A stretch of DNA of 64,000 bases. Source: Rhodobacteraceae bacterium HTCC2083. Its GTDB lineage: Bacteria; Pseudomonadota; Alphaproteobacteria; Rhodobacterales; Rhodobacteraceae. The notes under the pieces are model-generated. The model was not told the origin of the DNA. It made no database searches and saw nothing but the letters and a program-made list of their open reading frames with translations. Positions 54,819-63,587 of this stretch are shown one piece after another. Made by a program: the position numbers and the translations under genes. The DNA lies in assembly GCA_000156115.1 (NCBI GenBank), contig DS995276.1, positions 624,017 through 688,016 on the forward strand. Reading direction: 5' to 3'. The first letter of the stretch is position 1, and each line of letters opens with the position of its first letter.

Positions 54819-55027
54819 ATGCCTATCGAATCTGATTTATCGATTGTGAATACAGCGGACGCAACAACGCTGATGCAAACGATCTTTGGTAATAGTGTTA
54901 CCATTTCTGCAGGAACAGCCAACATCTCGGGTGCTGGCGTTCAACCTGGAACCTACTCCAGTGGCGATATGACGCTGGGTGATCGCTCTCCTGCGGACAC
55001 AGGCATTATTCTTTCAACAGGTCATTT
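54819..55027 (+). pseudogene. Truncated choice-of-anchor-L domain gene
   Basis: The first 70 residues (MPIESDLSIVNTADATTLMQ, then FGNSVTISAGTANISGAG and DRSPADTGIILSTGH) match the start of choice-of-anchor-L domains found in large secreted proteins. The frame then runs 10 codons into the IS3 element and stops at 55058. No downstream part of the gene is found on the other side of the IS, so the rest was lost. Confidence 0.75.
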
Positions 55028-55061
55028 TGAGCAGCCCCACTTGAGTGGTCCAATTTGAAAG

Positions 55062-55921
55062 TTAGTGCATGATTGGCCTTTGGTCCATCGGGATGATGGC
55101 CTCTGGCGCGGGCGGGCGGTAGCCCAATGCACTGTGTGGTCGCTTGGTGTTGTAATGGTTCCTCCATCTTTCAATGATGATTTGGGCTTCTCGGAGCGAG
55201 TAGAAGATTTCACCGTTCAGCAACTCGTCTCGCATTCTCCCGTTGAAGCTTTCGCAGTATCCGTTCTCCCAGGGTGATCCAGGTTCTATATAAGCCGTCT
55301 TGGCTCCCACGGCTTTGATCCAATCTCTGACGGCCTCAGCAATGAACTCAGGGCCGTTGTCTGAACGGATGTAGGCAGGGAAACCTCGCAAGATGAACAG
55401 GTCCGTAAGAGCGTCGATGACCTCCGTCGAGTTCAGCTTTCGTTTCACTCGGATCGCCAGACATTCTCGGCTATGCTCGTCCAAGATGTTAAGCGTCCGA
55501 AACGCCCTGCCATCATCTGTCCGGTGATGCACGAAGTCATACGACCAGACGTGATTACGATACTCGGGACGTAAACGGACACATGATCCGTCATTCAGCC
55601 AGAGCCGTCCTTTCTTTGGTTGCTTCATTGGCACTTTAAGCCCCTCACGTCGCCATAGGCGTTCGACACGCTTGTCATTAACCTGCCAACCCGCGTCTCT
55701 CAGCAGGGCTGCAACCCGACGATAGCCATATCGGCCGTACTGGCGTGTGAACTCGATCATGTCCGCAACCAAGCGTTCTTCGTCAGCACGCCCTTGTGGC
55801 AACCGCCGCTGCGTGGATCGGTGTTGGCCTAATACACGGCAGACACGACGCTCAGAAACTTTGAACTGACTACGAACGTGATTGATGCAGGCACGCCTGC
55901 GCGAGGGGCTTAGAAGTTTCC
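55062..55921 (-). CDS. IS3-family transposase OrfB, DDE domain
   Basis: The -1 frame after the slip site encodes the catalytic half: [15 protein letters not shown], the DDE residues in [23 protein letters not shown] and [20 protein letters not shown], and the ending [19 protein letters not shown]. It has no start of its own and is made as an OrfAB fusion of about 375 residues. An internal start at 55802 would give 246 residues. Confidence 0.92.
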
Positions 55922-56188
55922 CGATGCGGCCTCCCTTAAGATCAACTTATCCAGCGTCAGGTCGGAAACTGCACGCCGAAGACGTTCGTTCTCTTTCTGA
56001 AGGCGCTTTAATTCCTTGAGTTGTTCCGTGCCCATTCCGCCATACTTCTTCTTCCAGCGATAATAGGTTTGTTCAGTCACACTGATCTGTCTGATTGCGT
56101 CAATCCGAGGCATGCCTTGCCCCATCAGAACTTCAACCTGCCGTAACTTCACGACAATCTCTTCGGGCTTTGGTCTCTTAATGGCCAT
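55910..56188 (-). CDS. IS3-family transposase OrfA, DNA-binding part
   Basis: 92 residues: [20 protein letters not shown] with the helix-turn-helix [18 protein letters not shown], a leucine zipper ([18 protein letters not shown]) and the end [10 protein letters not shown]. The last sense codons contain the heptamer GGGAAAC (55916-55922, minus strand), an X-XXY-YYZ slip site in register with the OrfA frame just before its stop. Confidence 0.92.
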   Translation of the reverse strand: MAIKRPKPEEIVVKLRQVEVLMGQGMPRIDAIRQISVTEQTYYRWKKKYGGMGTEQLKELKRLQKENERLRRAVSDLTLDKLILREAASGNF

Positions 56189-56242
56189 CTCAGGTCCTCC
56201 GCTTTCCTAACTATAGGGGCGGACCACTTCAAAGGGGGAGGC

Positions 56243-56896
56243 TCAGTGGGCGTCAAACAAGAAAATGCGCAGTCTTGGAAACATCTGCTCACATTGATCA
56301 GCGATGAAATGCAGCTGCTCCTCTCGGACATCCTTTCCAGCATCCTTGTAATAAGATGTGCCCGCCGCGCAAGCCTCGATCTCGTGAATGGGCAATGCGA
56401 TTTCATAATCGGACACACCTGACGAAAGCCATTCCAGTTGATCCTGCATCGCGCTGTAAGCCTCTGGCAAACGACGTTCACGAACAGCAGCGTATTCCCA
56501 ATTAAGCATGCGTTTGGTCTTCAAAATATCCGGCAAAGTCGCAGGGACATGACGCACTTTGTATCCAGCGGCCTCGTGATGCCACTCCAGTAATTGTTCA
56601 TCCGCTGAGGTGCGTTCCGCTGGACTAAGTGACAACGCAGCCGCCACGATATCACCCGGTGTTTCGGGTCGATTTGTGAGGCCAAGCAACCAATCCGTAC
56701 TCACACCCAACGCCTTTGCCGCATCCGCCGCCAATTGCGCGTTTGGCAGGCGCGGTTGATCGCTTTTAAGCAGTTGTCCGATTGTCGAACGATCCACATG
56801 CGCGGCTCTGGACAGCCCACTTTTTGTGACGCCCTTAACAGACATAGCTTCCATGAGGCGTTCACGAAACAGATTTGCGCGTTGTCGTTTGTCCAC
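56243..56896 (-). pseudogene. XRE-family regulator truncated by the IS3 element
   Basis: 217 residues. The N-terminal helix-turn-helix is in AMSVKGVTKSGLSRAAHVDRSTIGQLLKSD and GVSTDWLLGLTNRPETPGDI. The C-terminal domain (about 110-217) breaks off after RLRIFLFDAH, where the final TGA is the first three bases of the IS terminal repeat. Relatives that I recall continue for about 40 residues, so the protein is probably shortened rather than natural. The truncated protein may still bind DNA. Confidence 0.7.
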
Positions 56897-57019
56897 TTCA
56901 GTCCGCTTTGTTAAGTTTTGTCTGCATAGTGGAATTTATGCAGTGCATTCTCCTAATGTCCACAGGTTTCTTTCCAAGATATCTCACTGGAAACAAAACC
57001 TTCAAAGCAGGATCATTTT

Positions 57020-57226
57020 ATGGACAGCAACATCAGACTTCTTACAAAGGCCGTCACCTGGCAAGTCTCTGGTTTCTTTACGATGATGTTGATTGGCTTC
57101 TTTTTCACAGGCTCTATTGCCGCCAGTGGCGGCATTGCAATTGCAGGCACGATCATCGGTTTCATTGCATATTTCATACATGAGCTAGCATGGTCAAAGA
57201 TCGTTTGGGGGTTAAGCAAACGTTGA
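57020..57226 (+). CDS. DUF2061 small membrane protein
   Basis: 68 residues: KAVTWQVSGFFTMMLIGFFF, then IAIAGTIIGFIAYFIHELAW and SKIVWG. Two membrane helices and the YxxHExxW motif define DUF2061, whose role is unknown. AGGATCATTTT lies before the ATG. Confidence 0.85.
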   Translation: MDSNIRLLTKAVTWQVSGFFTMMLIGFFFTGSIAASGGIAIAGTIIGFIAYFIHELAWSKIVWGLSKR

Positions 57227-57266
57227 TCGCAATAGTGTCAGTTTCTGATCCCTTGACCTAAACCCG

Positions 57267-57282
57267 CTTTGTGATCACAAAG
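57267..57282 (+). promoter_or_regulatory. Perfect palindromic operator of the GntR gene
   Basis: CTTTGTGATCACAAAG is a fully symmetric 16-base site that ends five bases before the GntR start codon. Binding there would block translation initiation or transcription, so autorepression is likely. Confidence 0.75.
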
Positions 57283-57287
57283 TATGC

Positions 57288-57938
57288 ATGCTGATAAATC
57301 CACGCCCCTCAGAAATTCCCGCAGCCGCACATGATCGCGTTTACCGCACTCTGCGCTCGCGTATCATGTATGGCGATATTGCCCCAGGCCAAGCGATGAC
57401 CCTGCGCGGCATTGGTGAGGAGTTCGAAGTCTCCATGACCCCTGCGCGCGAAGCAGCGCGACGGCTGGTGGCCGAAGGAGCGTTGTCAATGACAAGTTCC
57501 GGTCGCGTCTCGACCCCTGAACTTAGCGGTGAGCGCATAGAAGAGCTTGCCGCCCTGCGCGCGTTGATCGAAGTGGAGCTGGCCAGCCGCGCCCTGCCCC
57601 GCGCGCATATGGCTTTGATCGAGCGCTTGCAGATGATCAACACCTCCATTGCAGACCAAATCGCGCGCCAAGATGCGGTGGGCTACATTCGCACCAATCT
57701 GGAATTTCACCGCACGTTATATCTGCGCGCGCAGGCCCCTGCGATGCTCGCGATGGCTGAACAAGTTTGGCTACAACTTGGCCCCACGATGCGCGCGCTC
57801 TACGGGCGTTTGCGTCGCAAAGAACTACCGCATTTCCACCGCTTGATTGTTGCGGCATTGAAGGCGGGCGATGAGCCGGGTTTGCGGCTTGCTGTGCGCT
57901 CTGACGTAACGCAAGGTCTGAAGATGCTGGTGCGCTAA
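57288..57938 (+). CDS. GntR-family transcription regulator
   Basis: 216 residues with an N-terminal GntR helix-turn-helix (IMYGDIAPGQAMTLRGIGEE, then FEVSMTPAREAARRLVAEGA) and a C-terminal FCD-type domain. No partner gene lies close downstream, so the target is unknown apart from its own upstream palindrome. Confidence 0.88.
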   Translation: MLINPRPSEIPAAAHDRVYRTLRSRIMYGDIAPGQAMTLRGIGEEFEVSMTPAREAARRLVAEGALSMTSSGRVSTPELSGERIEELAALRALIEVELASRALPRAHMALIERLQMINTSIADQIARQDAVGYIRTNLEFHRTLYLRAQAPAMLAMAEQVWLQLGPTMRALYGRLRRKELPHFHRLIVAALKAGDEPGLRLAVRSDVTQGLKMLVR

Positions 57939-58010
57939 GACACCACTAAAAATTTAACAAAATATGTAACTTATACTCATAGGACGCCAAAACCCGAAAA
58001 TACCATACGC

Positions 58011-58376
58011 CTAGCTGTCGTAGGCATCGCGGGCAGCCATTACCTTGGGAAAGCTCTCTAAAGCAAAGTTCACCATATGCTTGCTTGCGTTTAACAGCTC
58101 ACGCCCAAGGGGCGTCAGCGCGTAACTCACAGCGACGGGTGGGCCAGGGTCAACGGTTCGGGTCAGATAACCGTCACGTTCCAATGAGCGCAAATTTTCT
58201 GTCAGCACTCGTTGAGTAATGTCGCCGATAGTTCGTTTCAGCTCCCCAAATCGCAGTGCTCCATCCTCCAGAGCTAAGACGATCAGCGTCTGCCATTTGC
58301 CTGTCACCTTGGCTAGGACATTGCGAATTGGACAGAGTTTGCCGTCTTGTGCTGTCAGTGAGGTTACTGGAAGCAT
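58011..58376 (-). CDS. HxlR-family transcription regulator
   Basis: 121 residues from ATG 58376, preceded by AAAAGGAATG. CPIRNVLAKVTGKWQTLIVLAL with a single N-terminal cysteine, then RFGELKRTIGDITQRVLTENLRSLERDGYLTR, is the HxlR winged helix. Some HxlR regulators sense oxidants or quinones through that cysteine. The frame is open 60 codons upstream without support. It is divergent from the SnoaL-like gene. Confidence 0.92.
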   Translation of the reverse strand: MLPVTSLTAQDGKLCPIRNVLAKVTGKWQTLIVLALEDGALRFGELKRTIGDITQRVLTENLRSLERDGYLTRTVDPGPPVAVSYALTPLGRELLNASKHMVNFALESFPKVMAARDAYDS

Positions 58377-58392
58377 ACTACATTCCTTTTTA

Positions 58393-58425
58393 GTGCCTAA
58401 TTGATACCTGGTGCGTAAATGATAC
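58393..58425. promoter_or_regulatory. Direct repeats in the HxlR/SnoaL promoter region
   Basis: GTGCCTAATTGATAC (58393-58407) and GTGCGTAAATGATAC (58411-58425) agree at 13 of 15 positions, 18 bases apart, between the two divergent genes. They are good candidates for HxlR binding, with two sites on one face of the helix. Confidence 0.65.
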
Positions 58426-58469
58426 TTACAGCACATCGGAAACTCAACATGATTCGAAAGGACCTCATC

Positions 58470-58873
58470 ATGACCACAACTGAAACCAAAAATATTGCGA
58501 TTATTGATAGCTATTTCAAAGCAATACAAACAGGCGATCTTCAAACTCTGGGGCATTGGTCTCTGAGGATATTATTTGGCATCAACCAGGCAGCAACAAG
58601 CTCTCAGGAACGCACCAAGGTGCATCAGCAGTATTTGGGACGATTGGGGGCATGATGGAGGAATCCGCCGGAACATTTAAAATTGATAGTGTCCAGTCTA
58701 TCATGGCCAACGGGTCAAGAGTTGCGGCGGTTTTAACGTTCTCGGGTCAGCGCGATGGGTCGGAGATGTCGATGTTAGGAGTTGATATTTTCACCATTGA
58801 GGGCGGTAAAATTACGGAATCTTGGCTATACTCTGCTGATCAACCAGCTGAAGATGCCTTTTGGGGTCAATAG
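58470..58873 (+). pseudogene. SnoaL-like gene, frameshifted in a G-run
   Basis: The first frame gives MTTTETKNIAIIDSYFKAIQ, then TGDLQTLG. The adjacent frame continues ALVSEDIIWHQPGSNKLSG, then FKIDSVQSIMANGSRVAAVL and SMLGVDIFTIEGGKITESWL. A fifth G in the GGGG run at 58550-58553 would restore a single SnoaL-like protein of about 134 residues. AAAGGACCTC precedes ATG 58470. The fold is that of small NTF2-like cyclases and isomerases. Confidence 0.8.
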
Positions 58874-58973
58874 AGCGGTTCCAAATTACGGTAACTCGCT
58901 ACGCATTCGATAACCAATTGATATAATTGGATTATAGAAGTAAGCCGTGATTCACACGCCAGGACGAATCGCT

Positions 58974-60041
58974 CTAGACTGAAAACCTCTGTTGATCCTC
59001 AGAACAATATTGGTGCCGTATGTCTTGCCCAGTCAGAACCCGAAATTTCTCTTGAGTGATGATCCTAAAGTTGTCTGATACTTGGCTTCGGAAGATCTTC
59101 CACTCGTTCGGGATGGTCTCCCGAAAGAACTTGAGGCTCGCATTTGCGAACTGCTTTTGCGTGGGGTAGTAGAGATTGTGGGTGGCGCATTGGTGCGTGA
59201 CCCACAATCGTTCGATAGGGTTCAGGTGCGGGCAATAAGGCGGCAGTTGGATCAGATGGATGCGGCTCTCCGGCCTAGCGAGGAACGTCCTGACATCAGG
59301 CCCTTTGTGGTAAGCAGCGTTGTCCCAGATCACGCGGATGAGACGTTTGTCGGGATTGCGCGCCTCGATCTTGGCAAGAAGCTGCGCGGCACTGACCCGG
59401 TCTACGGTGGTCTGTTCGACAAAGGGCGCGTCGAAGGTCTCAAGGTTGAGCACACCATGGATATTTACGCACCCGCGCCCTGCGGTGGTTATCGCGGCAG
59501 GGTTTGATCCCGCCTTGACCCAGCCATAACTGGGCTTTGTCTGGTATTCGGGATGCACGGCATTGGCCAAATACACGGCTTCATCGGCGCTCAACACGCT
59601 CAGAAGCTGCTCGTACATGGCGATGAATTCGGCCTGGTTCTCGGCACTTGTGACGCGCGGCAGCCCTTTCGGCTTTCGATACTCGTAGCCCAGTCGGGAA
59701 AGGAGCTTGATGCAGCACGAGAGGGAGTAGCCTACGCCATACTGTGCCGCGATATGCGCCCTGATCTCGACCGTCAATCGACAGAAGCGTTCGTCCAACC
59801 AAGCGCAAAGCTCTGTCTCTTGAGCCGCCATCATGCAGGACTGACCGCCCTTCCAGCCGTCGGTCGAAAGCGCGTCCCAGCCGCCCTCTCGGTAGGTCTT
59901 GTACCAGCCGCGGATGGTATCATCGTCCAGCAGAAGGATCGTATTCGCACGACGCGCAATGCCTTAGTCCTTTCGATGGCCGCGATCGCGGGAGAGAAGC
60001 TCACGTCGCTCTGAACGGGAAAGAAAGTCGGCGCGTATCAC
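58974..60041 (-). mobile_element. Dead IS630-family transposase gene
   Basis: The minus strand reads from GTG 60041 (IRADFLSRSERRELLSRDRG), an in-frame TAA at 59964-59966, then ARRANTILLLDD and the DTIRGWYKTYREGGWDALST part. About 15 residues of the helix-turn-helix region appear deleted. The catalytic part has YLANAVHPEYQTKP, IHVIWDN-like VIWDNAAYHKG and PHLNPIERLW; the first Asp of the DDE triad (usually ADAVHPEY) is Asn. With the stop codon, the deletion and the substitution, it cannot transpose. The ends were not defined with confidence. Confidence 0.8.
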
Positions 60042-60171
60042 GCCTCTACCTGAATCGTTCACGCTATAGACGTCAACTCATCAAAATTCGGACCCTCGAT
60101 GACTCCGAGTATAGTTTTAAAAATTTTGGTAGCTCCTGTGACACTCCACCGTTTCTAAAGATGTGCTACAT

Positions 60172-61058
60172 ATGCCCGCTTTACCCATTGATGCGACTGC
60201 CAATGACATGGCTATCTCCATGTTTGGCAATGGTATTACAATCATCTCCGCGACTTACGCGGGTGTTGCGGCTGCCTCTGGAACCTATACCGGAGGTGAT
60301 GCAAGCGCGCCCGATATCACACCTGCTGCAACGGGTGTCATTCTATCAACGGCAAATGCGACCGCCGTCACGAACTGCAGTGGCGACGTAAACGCGGCTG
60401 AAGGAACAGGCACAGATCATGGAACCAGCAGTGACAGTGATCTAGACAGCAACCTGCTCATTGCGGGCGGATCAGTTCAAACAGTGTTGATCGCGGGCGA
60501 TAACACGGCCTCTTTGAAGCTCGGACAAAGTGGTGACTTTGATCTTTTGTCAAACGATTCCAGTATGAGCAGCATGGATCTGATGATCACCCAAATCAAT
60601 GGTCAACCCGTGTCATTCGGAGATGTCGTCAGCAGGTTCAAGGCAAAGACGCCCCAATCGATTTTGACGAAAGTGCTCTGGGAGCACACAGCGCCACCTC
60701 TGTTTCGCCGTTGCATCGGGTGTTGATCACCAACCCTGACACTGCACTGCTTTTCGGGTCTGACGAGGTCTTCGTGCAAGCACGTGACCTGATCAATGAA
60801 CGCACAATCGCCAACGCACTGGCCCGTGCACCGTCACATATTTTCATCTATTGTTTGATCGCCACGAAATCGTCACAGGTGATGGCCTGCTTAACGAAAG
60901 CTCTCAGCCTGGCCATCAAATTTGAGGCACCACTGCGCTCAAGTCTCAAGCGCATTGTCGCAGCTCGCAATCTCAGCGGTATAAAAGCGGCACGTCCCAG
61001 TTTGCGCAAATTCGAAGGCAAGGTTCTTTCCACCCATGCAGAGGTGTTGGTTGCATGA
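60172..61058 (+). pseudogene. Broken choice-of-anchor-L / Hint domain gene
   Basis: The N-terminal frame (60172-about 60650) gives MPALPIDATANDMAISMFGN and a choice-of-anchor-L-like domain to NGQPVSFGDVV. A second frame gives GKDAPIDFDESALGAH, SPLHRVLITNPDTALLFGSD and EVFVQARDLINERT, the C-terminal half of a Hint (hedgehog/intein-like) domain. A third frame gives TYFHLLFDRHEIVTGDGLL, and the second frame returns to KAARPSLRKFEGKVL. The first half of the Hint domain is missing. There are at least three frame changes, so this is a decayed secreted-protein gene. Confidence 0.7.
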
Positions 61059-61334
61059 AGCAACGCCAATACCCCCACCAAAGCTGCGCTTCGGGAGTGC
61101 GATCGACCTACACTTAGGTGTATCAAAATAACGGTGTGGCAGGCCTGCCATTGAAGGTATCTCAAATGATCACACATCTCACAGAGGAAATGCTGTTACA
61201 GTCTTGCAAATGCGCCTTGAACCAGAGTGGTTACTGTTATGTCAAACAAGGCGGGATCGTAGAAAAGTACCATTCATGAGCTCGGGTTGGAATTTAGGAT
61301 TTCACGGTTAAGGAAAGCCTGACAGCCCGCGCGC
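61059..61334. other. Intergenic region after the Hint remnant
   Basis: About 276 bases with no recognised gene. A short open frame (MITHLTEEMLLQSCKCALNQ and 17 further residues, ending at about 61279) exists but has no ribosome site or recognisable family, so it was not called as a gene. Confidence 0.35.
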
Positions 61335-62039
61335 TTAAAAGCTGACCCCGAACAGCCAGCCAATGCCTGAGGTCACAACCATCGCGAAGACGCCCCAGCC
61401 AACAACCCTGAGTGTAGGACGCAACAATGGCGCGGCGCCTGCTTTGGCCCCCAATGCACCAAGTGCGGCAAGGGCAAGCACAGTCACAAAGAGCACAACA
61501 TGAATGATTGACGTTGCGGGAGCCAACCATGCAGCCATAAGCGGGATCGCGGCGGCGATGCTGAACGTGACGCCAGATGTGAACGCCGCTTGCATAGGGT
61601 TTGCGGATTGATCTTCCGTGATGCCCAACTCATCGCGCACATGCGCGCCTAAGGCATCATGCTCAGTAAGTTCCTTGGCGACGATCTGCGCATTCTCTGC
61701 GCTTAGGCCGCGCTTCACATAGATCTCCGCGAGTTCTGCGAGCTCTTCTTTGGGGAAATCCTTTAAAGCACAGGCTTCGCGTTCGATATCTACGCGCTCA
61801 ATATCGGATTGCGAAGAAACAGAGACATATTCACCCGCCGCCATCGACATCGCCCCCGCGGACAGGCCTGCAACACCCGCGATAATCACCGCGCTCTGGC
61901 TGGCATCTGCTGCTGCAACGCCGACAATCAGGGAGGACACCGACACGATGCCATCGTTCGCCCCAAGCACCGCCGCACGCAACCAATTGCTGCGCGTAAC
62001 GTAATGCGGCTCGCCAGGGTGCGCAGAAGGATCAGGCAT
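61335..62039 (-). CDS. VIT1/CCC1-family iron or manganese transporter
   Basis: 234 residues: VLGANDGIVSVSSLIVGVAA, SAGAMSMAAGEYVSVSSQSD and a cytoplasmic stretch rich in Glu (ALKDFPKEELAELAEIYVKR), then three membrane helices. Plant and yeast relatives move iron or manganese out of the cytosol; in bacteria the role is probably metal efflux. The ATG at 62039 is preferred to the TTG two codons earlier. Confidence 0.92.
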   Translation of the reverse strand: MPDPSAHPGEPHYVTRSNWLRAAVLGANDGIVSVSSLIVGVAAADASQSAVIIAGVAGLSAGAMSMAAGEYVSVSSQSDIERVDIEREACALKDFPKEELAELAEIYVKRGLSAENAQIVAKELTEHDALGAHVRDELGITEDQSANPMQAAFTSGVTFSIAAAIPLMAAWLAPATSIIHVVLFVTVLALAALGALGAKAGAAPLLRPTLRVVGWGVFAMVVTSGIGWLFGVSF

Positions 62040-62066
62040 GTTCAATTCGCTTTCGTTATTCTTGCG

Positions 62067-63023
62067 TCACTGGGTCGAAATCAGGACCGCTTCAACCCGC
62101 CGATTGGCAGTGCGCCCCGCTGCGCTTAGATTGCTTGCCACAGGCGACAGGAATCCAACCCCATCTGCAGAGAGCTGATCTGTGGGTACGCCATAGGCTT
62201 CGATCAATCGCTTCCGCACGGACGAAGCGCGGCGTTTGGAGAGGGCGATATTGCCCTCAAGGCTGCCTTCTGCATCTGTGTGACCCACCAAAGCGACCTT
62301 GCGGGTGCTGTTCGATCTGAGGTAATCCGCAAGGTTTTGCAGTGATTTGAAGGACCCTTCCCCTAAGTTAGAGGAGCCTGTTTGAAACATGAGATCGCTC
62401 AGGATCACACGCCCTGATACGTCCAATGTGGCTGCGGCACCCTTCGTAGTGACGGCTTGTCCGCTGCCTGTGGTGCTTGCGATGATCTCGCTTCCTTTAA
62501 ACACGCTGATATCGGCGGCATCGTCCACGGAGATTTGGATAATCTGGATATAGGCAGAGGCCGCGCTACGAGAAATAAGCAAGGATAACGCCGCCTTAGG
62601 CGCATCCGCCTCGCCCTTGATCGCGGATACAAACCGGTAGTCATCGAGCGCCACATACATGTCCGGCGCGTCGATCACATCGGTGCCAAAGCGGAAATCA
62701 AAGCCACCACACGCACGGGCTGCGCATTCAAAGATCAACGTGTAGCCGTTCTCTTTCAACTCGTCCCTGAGCGGCAGCAAAAGTTGCAGCGGCGTCACCC
62801 CGCCCCCTTCGATGCGCCATACTTGACGCGTCACGAAACCCTCGAAAATACGCGACGGGATGTCTGTGCCATCGAACTTGGCAATCGGCAGAGCATAGCT
62901 ATCGACGCCCAAATTCTGCCCCGCCGTTTGACGTGCGGAACCGGGCAGGGTCAATTCAACCGCGCTTGCCAAGCTGGGCAACAAGCCCAAGATCACAAAA
63001 AAGAAGGGGCGTAACATGCTCAT
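62067..63023 (-). CDS. OmpA-family protein
   Basis: 318 residues with a signal peptide (MLRPFFFVILGLLPSLASA), an unassigned periplasmic part (about 25-195), and a C-terminal OmpA peptidoglycan-binding domain: VALVGHTDAEGSLEGNIALS, KRRASSVRKRLIEAYGV and VASNLSAAGRTANRRVEAVL. The ATG at 63023 overlaps the stop of the upstream gene (ATGA); the ATG two codons later is also possible. Confidence 0.92.
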   Translation of the reverse strand: MSMLRPFFFVILGLLPSLASAVELTLPGSARQTAGQNLGVDSYALPIAKFDGTDIPSRIFEGFVTRQVWRIEGGGVTPLQLLLPLRDELKENGYTLIFECAARACGGFDFRFGTDVIDAPDMYVALDDYRFVSAIKGEADAPKAALSLLISRSAASAYIQIIQISVDDAADISVFKGSEIIASTTGSGQAVTTKGAAATLDVSGRVILSDLMFQTGSSNLGEGSFKSLQNLADYLRSNSTRKVALVGHTDAEGSLEGNIALSKRRASSVRKRLIEAYGVPTDQLSADGVGFLSPVASNLSAAGRTANRRVEAVLISTQ

Positions 63024-63583
63024 CTATGCTGCGCGTGGTATTCATCGTTGGGGCGCATATCCGTCGCAGAAGCTACGCGATTGGACATATTATAGAACGC
63101 GCACACATTAGCGATGTCCCAGATATCGCGGTCCGTGAAGCCCACGTCGCGCAACGCTTGGCGATCGGATTCTTCGATTGAGTGGCTTTCTTTGGTCACA
63201 TGTTCCGCGAACAAAAGCATCGCACGTTGGCGGTCATCCAGATCCGCGACACGCCAGTTCATAACCAGCATCTCACCCAGTTTCGGATCACCCGAAAGCT
63301 GACGCACAGCAGCGCCATGCGCCGTCAGGCAATAGAAACATTTGTTGATGGAGGAGGTCACGACAGCGATCATTTCACGCTCGAGCTTACTGAGATTGCT
63401 GTCTGCGAGCATCAGATCATTGTAAAGCCCCGTGAAAGCGTTGAGTTTGTCGATATCAAACGCATGAGCTTGCAAAACGTTGGGGATCATCCCGAGTTTG
63501 TCTTGGCAGATGTCAAAATACTTCTGCGTCTGTGCGGGAAGCGGGTCGACCATCGGTAGATCGAGGGCGGTGGGTTTGCTCAT
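63020..63583 (-). CDS. Peroxidase-related carboxymuconolactone decarboxylase family protein
   Basis: A 187-residue AhpD-like protein. The redox motif is KCFYCLTAHGAAVR (CxxC followed by His), with LSKLEREMIAVVTSS before it and DIWDIANVCAFYNMSNRVAS after it. Relatives reduce peroxides with the Cys pair. It overlaps the OmpA-like gene and follows the GNAT on the same strand. Confidence 0.9.
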   Translation of the reverse strand: MSKPTALDLPMVDPLPAQTQKYFDICQDKLGMIPNVLQAHAFDIDKLNAFTGLYNDLMLADSNLSKLEREMIAVVTSSINKCFYCLTAHGAAVRQLSGDPKLGEMLVMNWRVADLDDRQRAMLLFAEHVTKESHSIEESDRQALRDVGFTDRDIWDIANVCAFYNMSNRVASATDMRPNDEYHAQHR

Positions 63584-63587
63584 GTCA

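Larger units (their letters stand above)
55028..56245 (-). mobile_element. IS3-family insertion sequence (IS407-like group)
   Basis: The element is 1218 bp. Its imperfect terminal inverted repeats start TGAGC (TGAGCAGCCCCACTTGAGTG on the left; TGAGCCTCCCCCTTTGAAGT on the right, minus strand), and it carries two overlapping genes on the minus strand. Flanking bases (ATTT left, GTGG right) do not form the usual 4-base target repeat. All three catalytic residues are present in the transposase, so it looks active. Confidence 0.9.

Noticed and set aside
61140-61279. A short open frame after the Hint remnant
   Set aside because: It has no ribosome site, no recognisable family, and lies in a decayed region.
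54455-61334. Reading the decayed zone as a prophage or defence island
   Set aside because: No phage structural, integrase, or known defence genes were seen; only IS elements, broken secreted-protein genes and regulators.
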